Origin: Russula earlei
Taxonomy: Eukaryota > Basidiomycota > Agaricomycetes > Russulales > Russulaceae
Length of the DNA: 64,000 bases
Direction: 5' to 3'
Assembly: GCA_025769875.1 (NCBI GenBank)
Contig: JAGFNK010000135.1
Location: 1-64,000, forward strand
In this document: in pieces, positions 54,301 through 64,000 of the stretch
How the letters are laid out: each line of letters starts with the position of its first letter
Position numbering within the stretch: the first letter of the stretch is position 1
The notes under the pieces: generated by a model
Told to the model about the DNA's origin: nothing
Database searches by the model: none
Seen by the model: only the letters and a program-made list of their open reading frames with translations
Translations under genes and position numbers: made by a program

Positions 54301-55980
54301 GCTGTGAAAGTGAAGACCCAACAGAAAGAAATGCAAACCGCAGCACTCGAGCTTGGTCTGTGCATCCAGAACTGTTCCTTTTTGGCATCGCTGACCATCC
54401 GTCAACACAGAACAAATCGAGGCAGACATCGCGTCTGCGCGCGAAACGCTCTCTAATGCCTCTTCAGGGATCGAGAAAATGCGCAAGGAGCTCCAATCGC
54501 TCGCGGACAAGGTTGCGAAGAGTGAAGTGCGTAAACACCCTCTTCCGACCCCAAAATCGTCACCAACCCTGTCACTGCATATCACGACAATCACTGACGC
54601 AAACACGATGACAGGCGGCGCACGGCGAGGCGGAGCGCCGTCTGAAAGAAGAGCGTGCGACACTGACGCGGTTCGACACCGAGTTGCGCGAGCTGGACGA
54701 GGTAATCAAAGCCAGGAAGCAAGCCGCTGCCGACGCGGAGGTGGCCATCAAGAAGTTCGAGCACGACTTACAGGCTCTCACGAAGGAAAAGGCCGGTCAC
54801 GTCACCGCTGCGACGAATCTCGAGAAGCAGTACGAGTGGATCGTGGAAGAGAGCCAGTGAGTGAGAGAATCCGCTTCTTCATCAGTCTCAATTCTGAATA
54901 CCGCATCCTTCTGCGTGGGTGCGCTCGTGAACAGTCTGTTTGGCCAGGCGGGATCACAGTATGATTTTAGCAAGGTTGACTTTGGACAACTGAAGGATAG
55001 GGCCCGGGAGCTCGAGGAGCAACAACGAGGCATGAAGAAAAAAGTGAACCCGAAAGTGATGAATATGATCGACACGTGCGTGATCAGAATTCGCTCTACC
55101 CCCATCTGCTCTGTAGGTCACCCCCCTAACTTTGGCTGATCTGGTTATCTGTTCAGGGTCGAGAAACGGGAAGCGAGCCTGAAAAAGATGTTAGGCACGG
55201 TGTTGAAGGACAAGGAAAAGATTGAGCAGACGATCGAAGAGCTGGACCGGTACAAGCGGGACGCCTTGAAGACGACGTGGGAGAAGGTGAACGGGTATGT
55301 GTGCTTATTCGTCGGACGTCGCGCATGCTTATCGATCTTTGCGGTATCAAAGCGACTTTGGAGGTATCTTCGCAGAGCTCCTCCCTGGAAACTTTGCAAA
55401 GGTGCAGCCGCCAGATAATCAAGATTTGATGGACGGCCTCGAGATCAAAGTGCAGTTGGGCAGCGTCTGGAAGCAAAGCCTTACGGAACTGAGCGGTGGG
55501 CAACGGTGCGTGTGCCACATCTTCTGTTTCTCTCACTCGTACACATGGCTCAACACGCATATGTCTACCCTGATCCAACGTATGCCCCAAACTGAAACGT
55601 TCGAAATAAAAAGGTCACTCATCGCGCTATCGCTTATCATGGCATTGCTGCAGTTCAAGCCTGCGCCGATGTATATCCTCGATGAGATCGACGCGGCGCT
55701 GGACCTCTCGCACACACAGCATATCGGCACGCTCTTCCGCACGCGCTTCCGCGGCGCACAGTTCATCGTCGTCTCTCTCAAAGAGGGCCTTTTCACGAAC
55801 GCGAACGTTCTATTTCGGACGCGCTTCCGCGACGGCACGAGTATCGTCGAGCGTACTGCGCAGCGTAGCACGACGTCCCTATTGCATAATGCTGAGCGAG
55901 AGCGGGAGGAGGATACTCTGAGCGTGGTGACGGCTGTGGCTAGAGGTGCGCCACGGAGGGCACGGCGAGGAGCCACGTAG
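51392..55980 (+). CDS. SMC2: Condensin subunit SMC2
   Basis: SMC2 pairs with SMC4 as the ATPase arms of condensin, which compacts mitotic chromosomes. The start [20 protein letters not shown] and the P-loop [20 protein letters not shown] (about 51487) are typical of SMC2, as are [20 protein letters not shown] and [20 protein letters not shown]. Coiled coil follows; the hinge lies at about 53.2-53.8 kb ([33 protein letters not shown]). A second coiled coil follows. The C-terminal head has the signature LSGGQR (55489-55506, arginine codon split by an intron) and Walker [14 protein letters not shown]. About a dozen introns of 45-65 nt keep one frame from 51392 to the stop at 55980. All ATPase residues checked are present, so the gene looks functional. 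Confidence 0.96.
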
Positions 55981-56356
55981 TGACGACCCGTGTGAATGCG
56001 GAGGCACATGGTGTAATGGATTCGTGTCTTTTGTTGCTGCATTGCTGTATCCTAGCCCTGTACTCGTAAAATATAGATAATAATTGTCCCGGTCATATTT
56101 GAAATCATCGTGGTAGTTGTGATAGTTAGTTGTTAGTATTATCAACTTTTGGCCATTTGCACTCTCGTCGGCCACGAACCTATCGACCATGCTCAGTCGT
56201 CTCATGGAGATTAACAAGCACAACAGCGTCAAGTGGATCTACCGGAGACAGGAGGCCTGACCTCCCAATCGTACTTACACGTGCTGAAGGTGTGGCCTCG
56301 CCAGAGGGCTTTGTCGTCGCAGCAACAGTTGAATTGATACGCCTCTCCCTTTCGCC

Positions 56357-59300
56357 ATGGCAGACACAACGTGTGAGTTCCGAAATCCAAACACTGCCTT
56401 CACAATCTCTTCCGTCCAGAATGCTAACCTCCTTCCAGTTTCCATCGACCAACTCGACCAACTCATCTTCTGGTCTCAAGAATCCTTTCAGAATTGCCCA
56501 GATCCCATCGTATGCACTCTGCCTGGCTCTCAGCTTTGGCCACTTGGTGGTTACAGCGCTGCCAGCTGTCAAGGGATCTACGAGATTCGAACACATCGAT
56601 CCTCCACTTCACCCAAGCGATGTTTCTATCATTTCCCCTCAGACCCGACCCTGCCTTGAATCTCATCAAATCCTTTTATTTATTCTCGGTGGCCCTTTTC
56701 CAGCGCTTCGTCTTTTCCGAGCAGACCAGCGATGTCAAATCTTGCGTCAAGCACTTTCGCTACCTCCGTGGCCTGACCCTTGAACCGTTCGGCGTCGCAC
56801 GCAATATGGTTACGACGTTACTTGTCCAGGCCCTGGGAGTTCTTGTCAAGTTGGAGTCTGTCGATTCGGCGGTAAATCTTGAGGAGATGATAATCCTCTG
56901 CCGCGAGTTGCTTGCCTGTGATGACTCGGATATGTGCCTAACCGTGGCCATTTCCGAGTTCGCCGGAGCCGTTTCCGGGCTGCGGCAGCTCGAGAAACGA
57001 CCGTCGGATCAAGTTATCGAATTCCTACGGGATGCGAATGTGCGCCTCCCGGATTCGCACCGCGTTTCCTTTGGGCTTTCTTATGCCCTCTTCATCCGTT
57101 TCAATCTAACCTATTCAACTGGTGACTATGACGATGCAACGGCCATCTTGAACAAAATTATTTCTTCTCAGTCCCCTGCAGATGGTCCCGACCCATACAT
57201 CCCTCGTGCTTTTTGTCTACTTTTGATGTTCGCGAATTCCCGATATTCACTTCACGGAAACCCGGAGGATTTAGAGGCGGCCCTTTCTCGGTGTCGACTT
57301 TTTCAACCTAAATTATCTGTAGGAGATCCGCTGCATCTTCATTTGGCTAAGATGACGGACATGTTCGAGCGAGGTCGTTTCGATATCTTCGGTGTTGCAA
57401 ATGACTCCAGACACATGCATTCGAGGATACCAGAACCCGTGAAAATGCCCTCCTTCTCTGACCTGGCTTCATCCCTTGCCACGTCGAAGACCGTCAAATC
57501 TCAATCAACGGTTTGCGGGAGATCGAGTCCTGCATGGCAATGCCCTTACCGCCATGGATCATATTACGGATGTGGCAGATATTGAAGAGGCCATCAAATA
57601 TTGCCGGCTCTTACTTGCATCAATTCCCCTAACTGATCACGTGGCACATATCGCCGCCAGTAAATTGGGCGATCTCCTCCGCCTTTGGTTCAGATGCACT
57701 GGTAATATTGAACATCTCAATGCGTCAATTACTGTGCGCCGCACCGCGCTCAAAATGCCGGGTACTGAGTGGGGGCGTTATTTCACCCTTCGACACCTTA
57801 TCACATCCTTGAATTCCCGACTAGGGTTGACTGGTGATAGAAGGGACCTCGATGAAATAATGCAGCTATTCCCAATCACTGTCACCGAGACCTATTCGAA
57901 CGTAGCTGGTCGATTTGAGGTCGCGTGCGTATGGGCGTCAACCGCACGGGTCTCCGGGCATCCGTCCACATCCACCGCATACGAGAACGCCTTCTCCTTG
58001 ATGCAGGAATCTCTCACCTTTGCCCCTACCCTCGAAACACAGCATTTCCGGCTTGTCGCGATGCGCGATCATTACGAGAAACTGCCGTTGGACTATGCCT
58101 CATATTTGATCGAGAAGGGTCAGCTCGAGCGTGCGATCGAGACCCTGGAACGAGGGAGAGGTCTGCTCTGGTCCGAGATGCGTGCCTTCCGTACCGCAGT
58201 CGACCAACTTGGCGCAGTCGACTCGTCATTGGCAGAGAGATTTGCCGCCGTCAATCGGGACCTCGAGGCATTGACGAAATCGGGCCCTCCGGATGTCTGG
58301 TCGGATGACGGCAGACCCGAGGGCGACGATGCGATGGACCCATTTGGCCACCTCATCACAAACCAGCGCAGATTGTTGGAAGAACGCGACGGGCTCATTT
58401 CGCAGATACAAGACATCCCAGGATATGAGAACTTTACGACCGCGCCTCCATTCCGCACTCTCCGTTCTGCGGCTGTACATGGGCCAGTCGTCATCATCAA
58501 TCATTGCCATTGGCGTTCCGACATCATCATTCTCCTTCATGACTCCCCTCCTTCCCTCATTCCGACAAGCCATAGCTTCTATGACCGTGCGAAAGCGTTG
58601 AGGGACAGGCTATTTGTTGCGCGAAGGGAGGGGCTGGACTTGGTGGAATATGAGAATGCTTTGAGTTCAGTGCTTCAGAACCTCTATGATCTTGTTGGCC
58701 GTCCAGTGATCAAGAGGCTCCAAGAGTTGGGTGTACCCGAACAATCACGCATTTGGTGGTGCCCAACCTCCGTATTTTGCTCTCTTCCTCTGCACGCGAT
58801 GGGTCCAATTCGAACAGAAGACCAGTTTAAGCTACACTTCTCGGACCTGTATATCCCATCATACACTCCAGCACTCTCGACACTTATCGAATCTCACAAT
58901 CCCAATTCACGTTCGCATGAGACGCCATCGATACTTCTCGTTGCTCAGCCGGATGGATCTATGCCAGGGGCACGGCAAGAGATATCTCACATTCGACGTC
59001 TCGACACGAAGGTGACCGCTCTTATCTCCAAGAAAGCGACGCCCTCTACAGTCCTAAAGGCCCTGCAGGACCACCGGTTTGCCCACTTTTCGTGTCATGG
59101 GATACTCGAGCCAGGAAAGCCGTTTGATGCTTCATTCAAGCTGTATCAAGGAGAGCGACTCACCCTACTCAACATCGTGCGATCCCGGCTGCCTTCTGCA
59201 GAATTTGCATTCTTGTCCGCTTGTCACACGGCCGAGGTGACGACGGAGAGCATCGCTGACGAAGCGCTGCATCTTTCTGCGGCAGTGCAATATTGTGGCT

Positions 59301-59515
59301 TCAGGAGCGTGGTTGGGACGATGTGGGCGATGGCGGATGTCGACGGGCATGCTCTTGCAAGGGAGTTCTATGCGGCAGTGTTTTCGGACAGGCGGGAAGG
59401 GATACCGCATTATGAGAGAACTGCAGAGGCACTTCGGGACGCTGTGAAGGAACTACGAAGAAAGAAGAAGGTGAGTACAGAGCGTTGGGTCAACTTTGTT
59501 CATTATGGCGCATAA
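56357..59515 (+). CDS. TPR-CHAT protein (caspase-like peptidase domain)
   Basis: The C-terminal half is a CHAT domain: HRFAHFSCHGILEPGKPFD with the catalytic His at 59096-59098, FAFLSACHTAEVTTESIADE with the catalytic Cys at 59222-59224, then VVGTMWAMADVDGHALARE. The preceding 600 residues are helical repeats of TPR type (GDYDDATAILNKII, GNPEDLEAALSRC, VADIEEAIKYCRLLL, IEKGQLERAIETLERGRGLL). Two long frames overlap at 57476-57585, so an intron near 57.44-57.5 kb (GTGAAA..CTGAC..AG) or a one-base frameshift must join them. Start and first intron (GTGAGT..CCGTCCAG at 56371-56420) are tentative. CHAT proteases of the separase/caspase clan act as executioners or effectors in several prokaryotic and fungal systems; substrate here is unknown. 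Confidence 0.85.
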
Positions 59516-60253
59516 AGCGCGAGGTGTGTGAGTTCTGCATGTAGTGTAGTTTGGACACGCTTGAGCTCGGGTTGTGGTACAGGTCTTGAGCTGAGTGTTT
59601 TCCTGGACAGCAAACTCGTTCATTCAGTCATTTTCTTCGTACTGTAATCACATTGTTGGTGTGCACCACTGATGTCTTGCATTCGTACCTAGGTCCGTTA
59701 TGAATTTGACTTGGAACTCGGTGCAACAGCTTGCGCGTGGTGGGCATCCAACACTTGGAAAGTGTGAGAGAATGGGAGGTCGAGCGTCCAAAGTTGACCA
59801 TATGAGCACCAGGATGCAGAGAGGAGGAACCATAGGCGGGCGAATCAACGGTCATGCTCCGAGTCAGGCCTTAAGTTTGGAATGGCACCAGCCTAGCCAG
59901 GGCCAAAGAAACACCCGTGAGTGGCTCAATTCTGACAGACAGTTCTAACAGATCAGTCAGACCGCGGCCCAGTCGACTCGCCAGTCTCATGCATATTCCA
60001 TGTTCCACTGGCAGTTCTCTTGAAACTTGTGCGCCATTCACTAAGAACGGGGGATGAGAAGGATGCCATCGCTACCACCGACACTGCCAGCCGCTAGTTG
60101 GACGGCGACAGACAAGCGCCACGCCATGAGCCAGGCCAGTGGGAGTTAAGGAAATGCTGGAGCTCAGACAGCAATACTATGGATAGCAGCGGCATTATTG
60201 ACATATTAGCTATCACATGGCCACATACACGAGACGATACTTCGCCAATCTAA
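59516..60253. other. Intergenic, no gene recognised
   Basis: 3' flank of the CHAT gene and unique sequence before the R1 inverted copy; only short frames without recognised domains. Confidence 0.4.
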
Positions 60254-62490
60254 GTGATCTCGCTTGCTTCTACCCCAGCTTCCACATATGGGGCGGTGTT
60301 CTCCTGGCTGAAAAGTGAGACTTACGGTGACCAGTTTCTCTCACATGGTGTACCGCGGTTCTGGAACGCGCGGTTGAGAACGTATGGCTGGTACCAGGCC
60401 CGAGGGAGAGGTATGAAGAGTGAAAGGGAACGGATGAACGAAAGTCGAGATCGAGCGAAACAAGGACGAAATCGAAACTGAGTCACAGAAATGGTACCCA
60501 TGACCCTCGGGGCTTACTTACCCAACCAAACGTAAAAGCCTAGATCCGAGACAACGCGGCGAGGAGCGCGACACGAGGTGGCGAGGGCTGCGAGCCCTCG
60601 CGTCCGGCGGCGAAGAGGTGACGATCGAGGTCGAACGTGTGAGGGGCGCATGGAGTTTTGATGAAAGGAAGTCGAGGCGGGGCGATGACGAAGGGGTAGA
60701 GTCGAGGGGGAGAGGTAGGAAAGGGAATGAAGGGAGCCAGAGGGATGCGTGAGTGCGGTGGTATCAATCCAAGTTAGGTCAAACTGTAAAGCGAGCTAGT
60801 TGCCTCCAACCTCTCCTCGCAACGCCTCGATTATGTTGTTCGCCACATTTCCCAGTCCCAACATCAGTAAAGATGGATTTTAGTTTCTGTCGGTTTCTCA
60901 CCTCAGGAAACCGAAAAAAACCAGCGGAAACCAGGAAACCGGGAAACTGGGAAACCCATGTCTGGTTTCCTGGAAACAACCTGAGAGTATCTTTCATGGA
61001 AACCTAAGAAACTAACAGAAACCTGTCAAAAGTATGGAAACTGGTAGAACTATAGTATAGTAGGAAAAAAATCACTGAAAATGGTCAGAAATAGGGTATA
61101 CATCATTTCTACTTGTAATTGGAAGTCAATTCGAGCTGGTACGGATCTAAGCCTTGAGGGGACTCTCAGGTATATACAGATCAGCATGGAATGCAGATAT
61201 CATCGAGGCATCAGCATGATGAAGGGATTCATCGTCACCATCGTTGTCTGCACATTCCAGTGCAAGGTGCCAGCATCGCTCACTCAGACGGTCGATGTGA
61301 CCATAGAAAACTTGAATTGTTTTCCAGTGTGCTTCATGATGTCTACCAGGTTTCCCAGTTTCTGGGTTTTCGGTTTCCGGAAACTGGGAAACCAGCGGAA
61401 ACCAACAAAAACCTGGGAATTTTTTTCGTGGTTTGCTGATGAACTAGCCCTTTCACTTGTGAATCGCCGCCACCCGCTTACCCTCCCCGCCTCGACGCCT
61501 CGCGTCCTGCATCGTTTCGGGTTCGCGTTCATACCTTCCATTATTTCGTCGTCTTCCTTCCTTTCGGACTAGAAATACTATATTAGGTCATTTCTAGTAC
61601 ACTCTAGTCCGTTCTAGGTGTTTCTAGTAGGATATAGTTTTCCTGATAGTCATCGTTCCGATCTCAACCTATATCATTCTCTCGTTTATATATGGCCTTG
61701 GCGACTGACTCAGGTCCTCACAGTTCCACTGCCTAGCTGCCCCCTCCACTCCTGTGTGATCCCGAGTCCGAACTGCCTTGCTTTATCTCTCTTCTTCTTT
61801 GGTCTCGCTGTCCTCAGTCCGGTCGCACAAACTCAAGCGTGCGCCAAATCGGCTCGCTACAAAACTCATAAATGACATCGCACCGCAGCAAAGGTTGCAA
61901 ACGCCTTTCCACGGGCCCACCTCGAGTGACAGAATGTCTCGCGCTCAACGTAATTGCGACCACCGTCCCTCTCAGACTCTTATCCATTAGGTCCAAACGC
62001 ATCATCATCATTGTTTTACAATCTTTCCAAGATCCAATCTAGAAGGGTACCATCTCCCTTGGCGTTCTGTGGCTCTTCTCTCCGACGGAGTAATCAACGA
62101 ACTCCGTGACAAAGGGAACGGCATCAACTTTGATAATTCCTCCATCGTCGCGTGACAGATGGCTCTCACAATCAAAGTACCACCTCTCCAGCGCCTAAGT
62201 GCTTTCCAATGGAAACATTGATCTCGCTCCATCACCTGTCGCTCTATCTGCGTGAGTAAGCTCAGCGACAAACGAGACATCAACATGGTCGGAAAAAGTA
62301 TCTCCATCATCCCGTGCGCCTCCGTTCTCGTGACAATGAGATGTCTTTGCTGCTGGTGCTAATAAAAGTTTGCTACAATGGACGTTCCTTTTGCAAGAAA
62401 TGTAATTATCTGCGTCATAAGTAGAATTCTGATGTAAGAGATGTTAAACAAGGGCGCGGCGTTGGAAGCCGACTGAGATGCCATCCCCAC
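60254..62490 (-). repeat. R1 dispersed repeat, copy B (inverted relative to copy A)
   Basis: Read on the minus strand from 62490, this follows 40689 to about 42165 of copy A: CAGTCGGCTTCC, GATGGAGATACTTTTTCCGA, GGCGGGCCCGTGGAAAGG-like, GGGTAAGCGGGTGGCGGCGA and the [13 protein letters not shown] segment at 60254-60481 (plus-strand coding here). It carries a foreign insertion at about 60865-61440 that copies A and C lack. Like copy C it keeps the TTATATATGGCCTTGG stretch near 61.69 kb. Frames are broken by stops. Confidence 0.8.
60865..61445. mobile_element. Insertion in R1 copy B, rich in GGAAAC words
   Basis: Comparison with copies A and C shows that sequence between ACATTTCCCAGTCCCAAC and AGCCCTTTCAC is extra. 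The insert contains many GGAAAC and GGGAAAC words near both ends (60.9-61.0 kb and 61.35-61.41 kb), partly in opposite orientation. No coding frame or target duplication is certain. Confidence 0.5.
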
Positions 62491-64000
62491 TTAAGAGAGA
62501 TGCGATAACTGGCTGGGTGGGAAGTGCAGGATAACGGTGCGACCTCGTAAACATAGTACTAGACTAGACTTGTATGAATGTTGACGCTCTGGCCTGCAAG
62601 ACACTGGGACCCAACAGAGTCTCGTGAAATGGGTGCCATGAGCTTTATAAACCCACCCATCGGTACTGCAATACAAGCCAAGCATTGCAATGGCACGCAC
62701 TGACGTCCAGTTGCTCTTGAGAGTCTGGATGGCAGCCCCAGTACTCGTGTCCCACATCCGGACTGTGCCATCCCATGACCCAGAGACAATCCGGGTGCCG
62801 TCTGGAGAAAACGCGACAGCTGGGACCGAATATTGGTGGCCCTCGAGGGTCTTGACAGTGGCACCAGTACTCGTGTCCCACATCCGGACTGTGCCATCAC
62901 AATACCCAGAGACAATCCGGGTGCCGTCTGGAGAAAACGCGACGGCTGTGACCCCATCTCGGTGGCCCTCGAGGGTCTTGACGGTGGCACCAGTACTCGT
63001 GTCCCACATCCGGACCGTGCCATCATCTGACCCAGAGACAATCCGGGTGCCGTCTGGCGAAAACGCGACGGCGATGACCCAATGTGGGTAACCCTCGAGG
63101 GTCTTGACGGTGGCGCCAGTACTCGTGTCCCACATCCGGACTGTGCGATCAGAAGACCAAGAGACAATCCGGGTGCCGTCTGGAGAAAACGCGACGGCCG
63201 TGACCTCACCTTGGTGGCCCTCGAGGGTCTTGACGGTGGCGCCAGTACTCGTGTCCCACATCCAGACTGTGCGATCAGAAGACCCAGAGACAATCCGGGT
63301 GCCGTCTGGCGAAAACGTGACGGCTCTGACCCAATCTTGGTGGCCCTCGAGGGTCTTGACGGTGGCGCCAATACTCGTGTCCCACATCCGGACCGTGCCA
63401 TCCCCTGACCCAGAGACAATCCGGGTGCCGTCTGGCGAAAACGCGACGGCTGTGACCTCATCTCGGTGGCCCTCGAGGGTCTTGACGGTGGCACCAGTAC
63501 TCGCATCCCACATCCGGACTGTACCATCCTCTGACCCAGAGACAATCCGAGTGCCGTCTGGCGAAAACGCGACAGCGAAGACCGGACCTTGGTGGCCCTC
63601 GGGGGTGTTGACGGTGGCGCCAGTACTCATGTCCCACATCTGGACTGTGCCATCCTCTGACCCAGAGACAATCCGGGTGCCGTCAGGCGAAAACGCGACG
63701 GCTCTGACCAGACCATGGTGGCCCTCGAGAGTCTTGACGGTGGCGCCAGTGCTCGTGTCCCACATCCGGACTGTGTCATCAGAAGTCCCAGAGACAATCC
63801 GGGTGCCGTCTGGCGAAAACGCGACGGCTGTGAGGTAACCTTGGTGGCCCTCGAGGGTGTTGACGGTGGCGCCAGTACTCGTGTCCCACATCTGGACTGT
63901 GCCATCACAATACCCAGAGACAATCCGGGTGCCGTCTGGCGAAAACGCGACGGCTGTGACCCCATCTCGGTGGCCCTCGAGGGTCTTGACGGTGGCACCA
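62491..64000 (-). CDS. NACHT-WD40 type gene, copy B: WD40 array, cut by window edge
   Basis: The minus-strand frame is open from the right edge to a stop at 62491. It encodes about ten 42-residue WD40 units of the same family as the array at 38.9-40.45 kb, then the conserved tail (LKSNWTSVRAIAMLGLYC, DGWVYKAHGTHFTRLCWV, ILHFPPSQLSHLS). Variable residue pairs after GH(Q/R) include GY, GL, GP, DE, DW, GE, HW, DG and YS. Unit 8 and the outermost visible unit share the code DG and the rare GYCDGTV, a sign of unit duplication. The NACHT domain would lie beyond 64000. No stop or frameshift is seen, so this may be the most intact WD40 array here. Confidence 0.9.
   Translation of the reverse strand, partial: GATVKTLEGHRDGVTAVAFSPDGTRIVSGYCDGTVQMWDTSTGATVNTLEGHQGYLTAVAFSPDGTRIVSGTSDDTVRMWDTSTGATVKTLEGHHGLVRAVAFSPDGTRIVSGSEDGTVQMWDMSTGATVNTPEGHQGPVFAVAFSPDGTRIVSGSEDGTVRMWDASTGATVKTLEGHRDEVTAVAFSPDGTRIVSGSGDGTVRMWDTSIGATVKTLEGHQDWVRAVTFSPDGTRIVSGSSDRTVWMWDTSTGATVKTLEGHQGEVTAVAFSPDGTRIVSWSSDRTVRMWDTSTGATVKTLEGYPHWVIAVAFSPDGTRIVSGSDDGTVRMWDTSTGATVKTLEGHRDGVTAVAFSPDGTRIVSGYCDGTVRMWDTSTGATVKTLEGHQYSVPAVAFSPDGTRIVSGSWDGTVRMWDTSTGAAIQTLKSNWTSVRAIAMLGLYCSTDGWVYKAHGTHFTRLCWVPVSCRPERQHSYKSSLVLCLRGRTVILHFPPSQLSHLS

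Noticed and set aside
1..64000. tRNA and rRNA genes
   Set aside because: I looked for B-box words (GGTTCGAxTCC) and rRNA-like conserved segments on both strands and found none convincing.

Overview
The window looks like a piece of a filamentous fungal genome, most probably an Agaricomycete (Basidiomycota). The reasons are dense introns of about 35-60 nt with GT..AG ends, a condensin SMC2 gene split by many such introns, NACHT-WD40 (NLR-like) genes with nearly identical WD40 repeats, a CHAT-TPR protein, a DUF262 protein with an SR-rich tail, and a Ty3/gypsy chromovirus. Species assignment is not possible from the sequence alone.

Layout. 1-13.7 kb is a nest of LTR retrotransposons: a decayed minus-strand chromovirus (gag, protease, RT/RNase H, integrase, chromodomain and a C-terminal CCHC extension running off the left edge), interrupted by a compound of two tandem LTRs and by two solo LTRs. 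A third solo LTR of the same family sits in a plus-strand Ty1/copia remnant. All three solo LTRs keep perfect 5-bp target duplications. 14.1-17.55 kb is a dead, CpG-poor copy of a NACHT-WD40 gene and of its divergent neighbour. 17.6-24.5 kb is mostly non-coding: a 1.65-kb element with 32-bp perfect inverted repeats, one copy of a dispersed repeat here called R1, and a broken copy of the tail of the DUF262 gene. 24.5-25.9 kb is a well-formed alpha/beta-hydrolase gene resembling the N-terminal effector of fungal NLRs. 26-36 kb is repeat-rich and gene-poor, with decayed hypothetical genes, an S/A/P/V-rich reading frame and palindromic hairpins.

36.2-42.6 kb holds the second NACHT-WD40 copy with 12 near-identical 42-residue WD40 repeats, followed by R1 and an opposing unrecognised gene. 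44.2-45.3 kb is a third, shattered WD40 tail. 46.0-59.5 kb is the gene-rich part: a small secreted GPI-anchor-like protein (minus), the DUF262 protein (minus), SMC2 (plus, divergent from DUF262) and a CHAT-TPR protein (plus). 60.25-64.0 kb is an inverted copy of R1 plus another WD40 array that runs off the right edge.

The window therefore combines housekeeping genes (SMC2) with a fast-evolving set of NLR-type immune or allorecognition parts: NACHT-WD40 genes in several states of repair, a hydrolase effector and a CHAT protease candidate. A large part of the decay is CpG to TpG/CpA, as expected from methylation-linked or RIP-like mutation of repeats. That the NACHT-WD40, hydrolase and CHAT genes act together is inference from family knowledge and proximity, not something the sequence proves.
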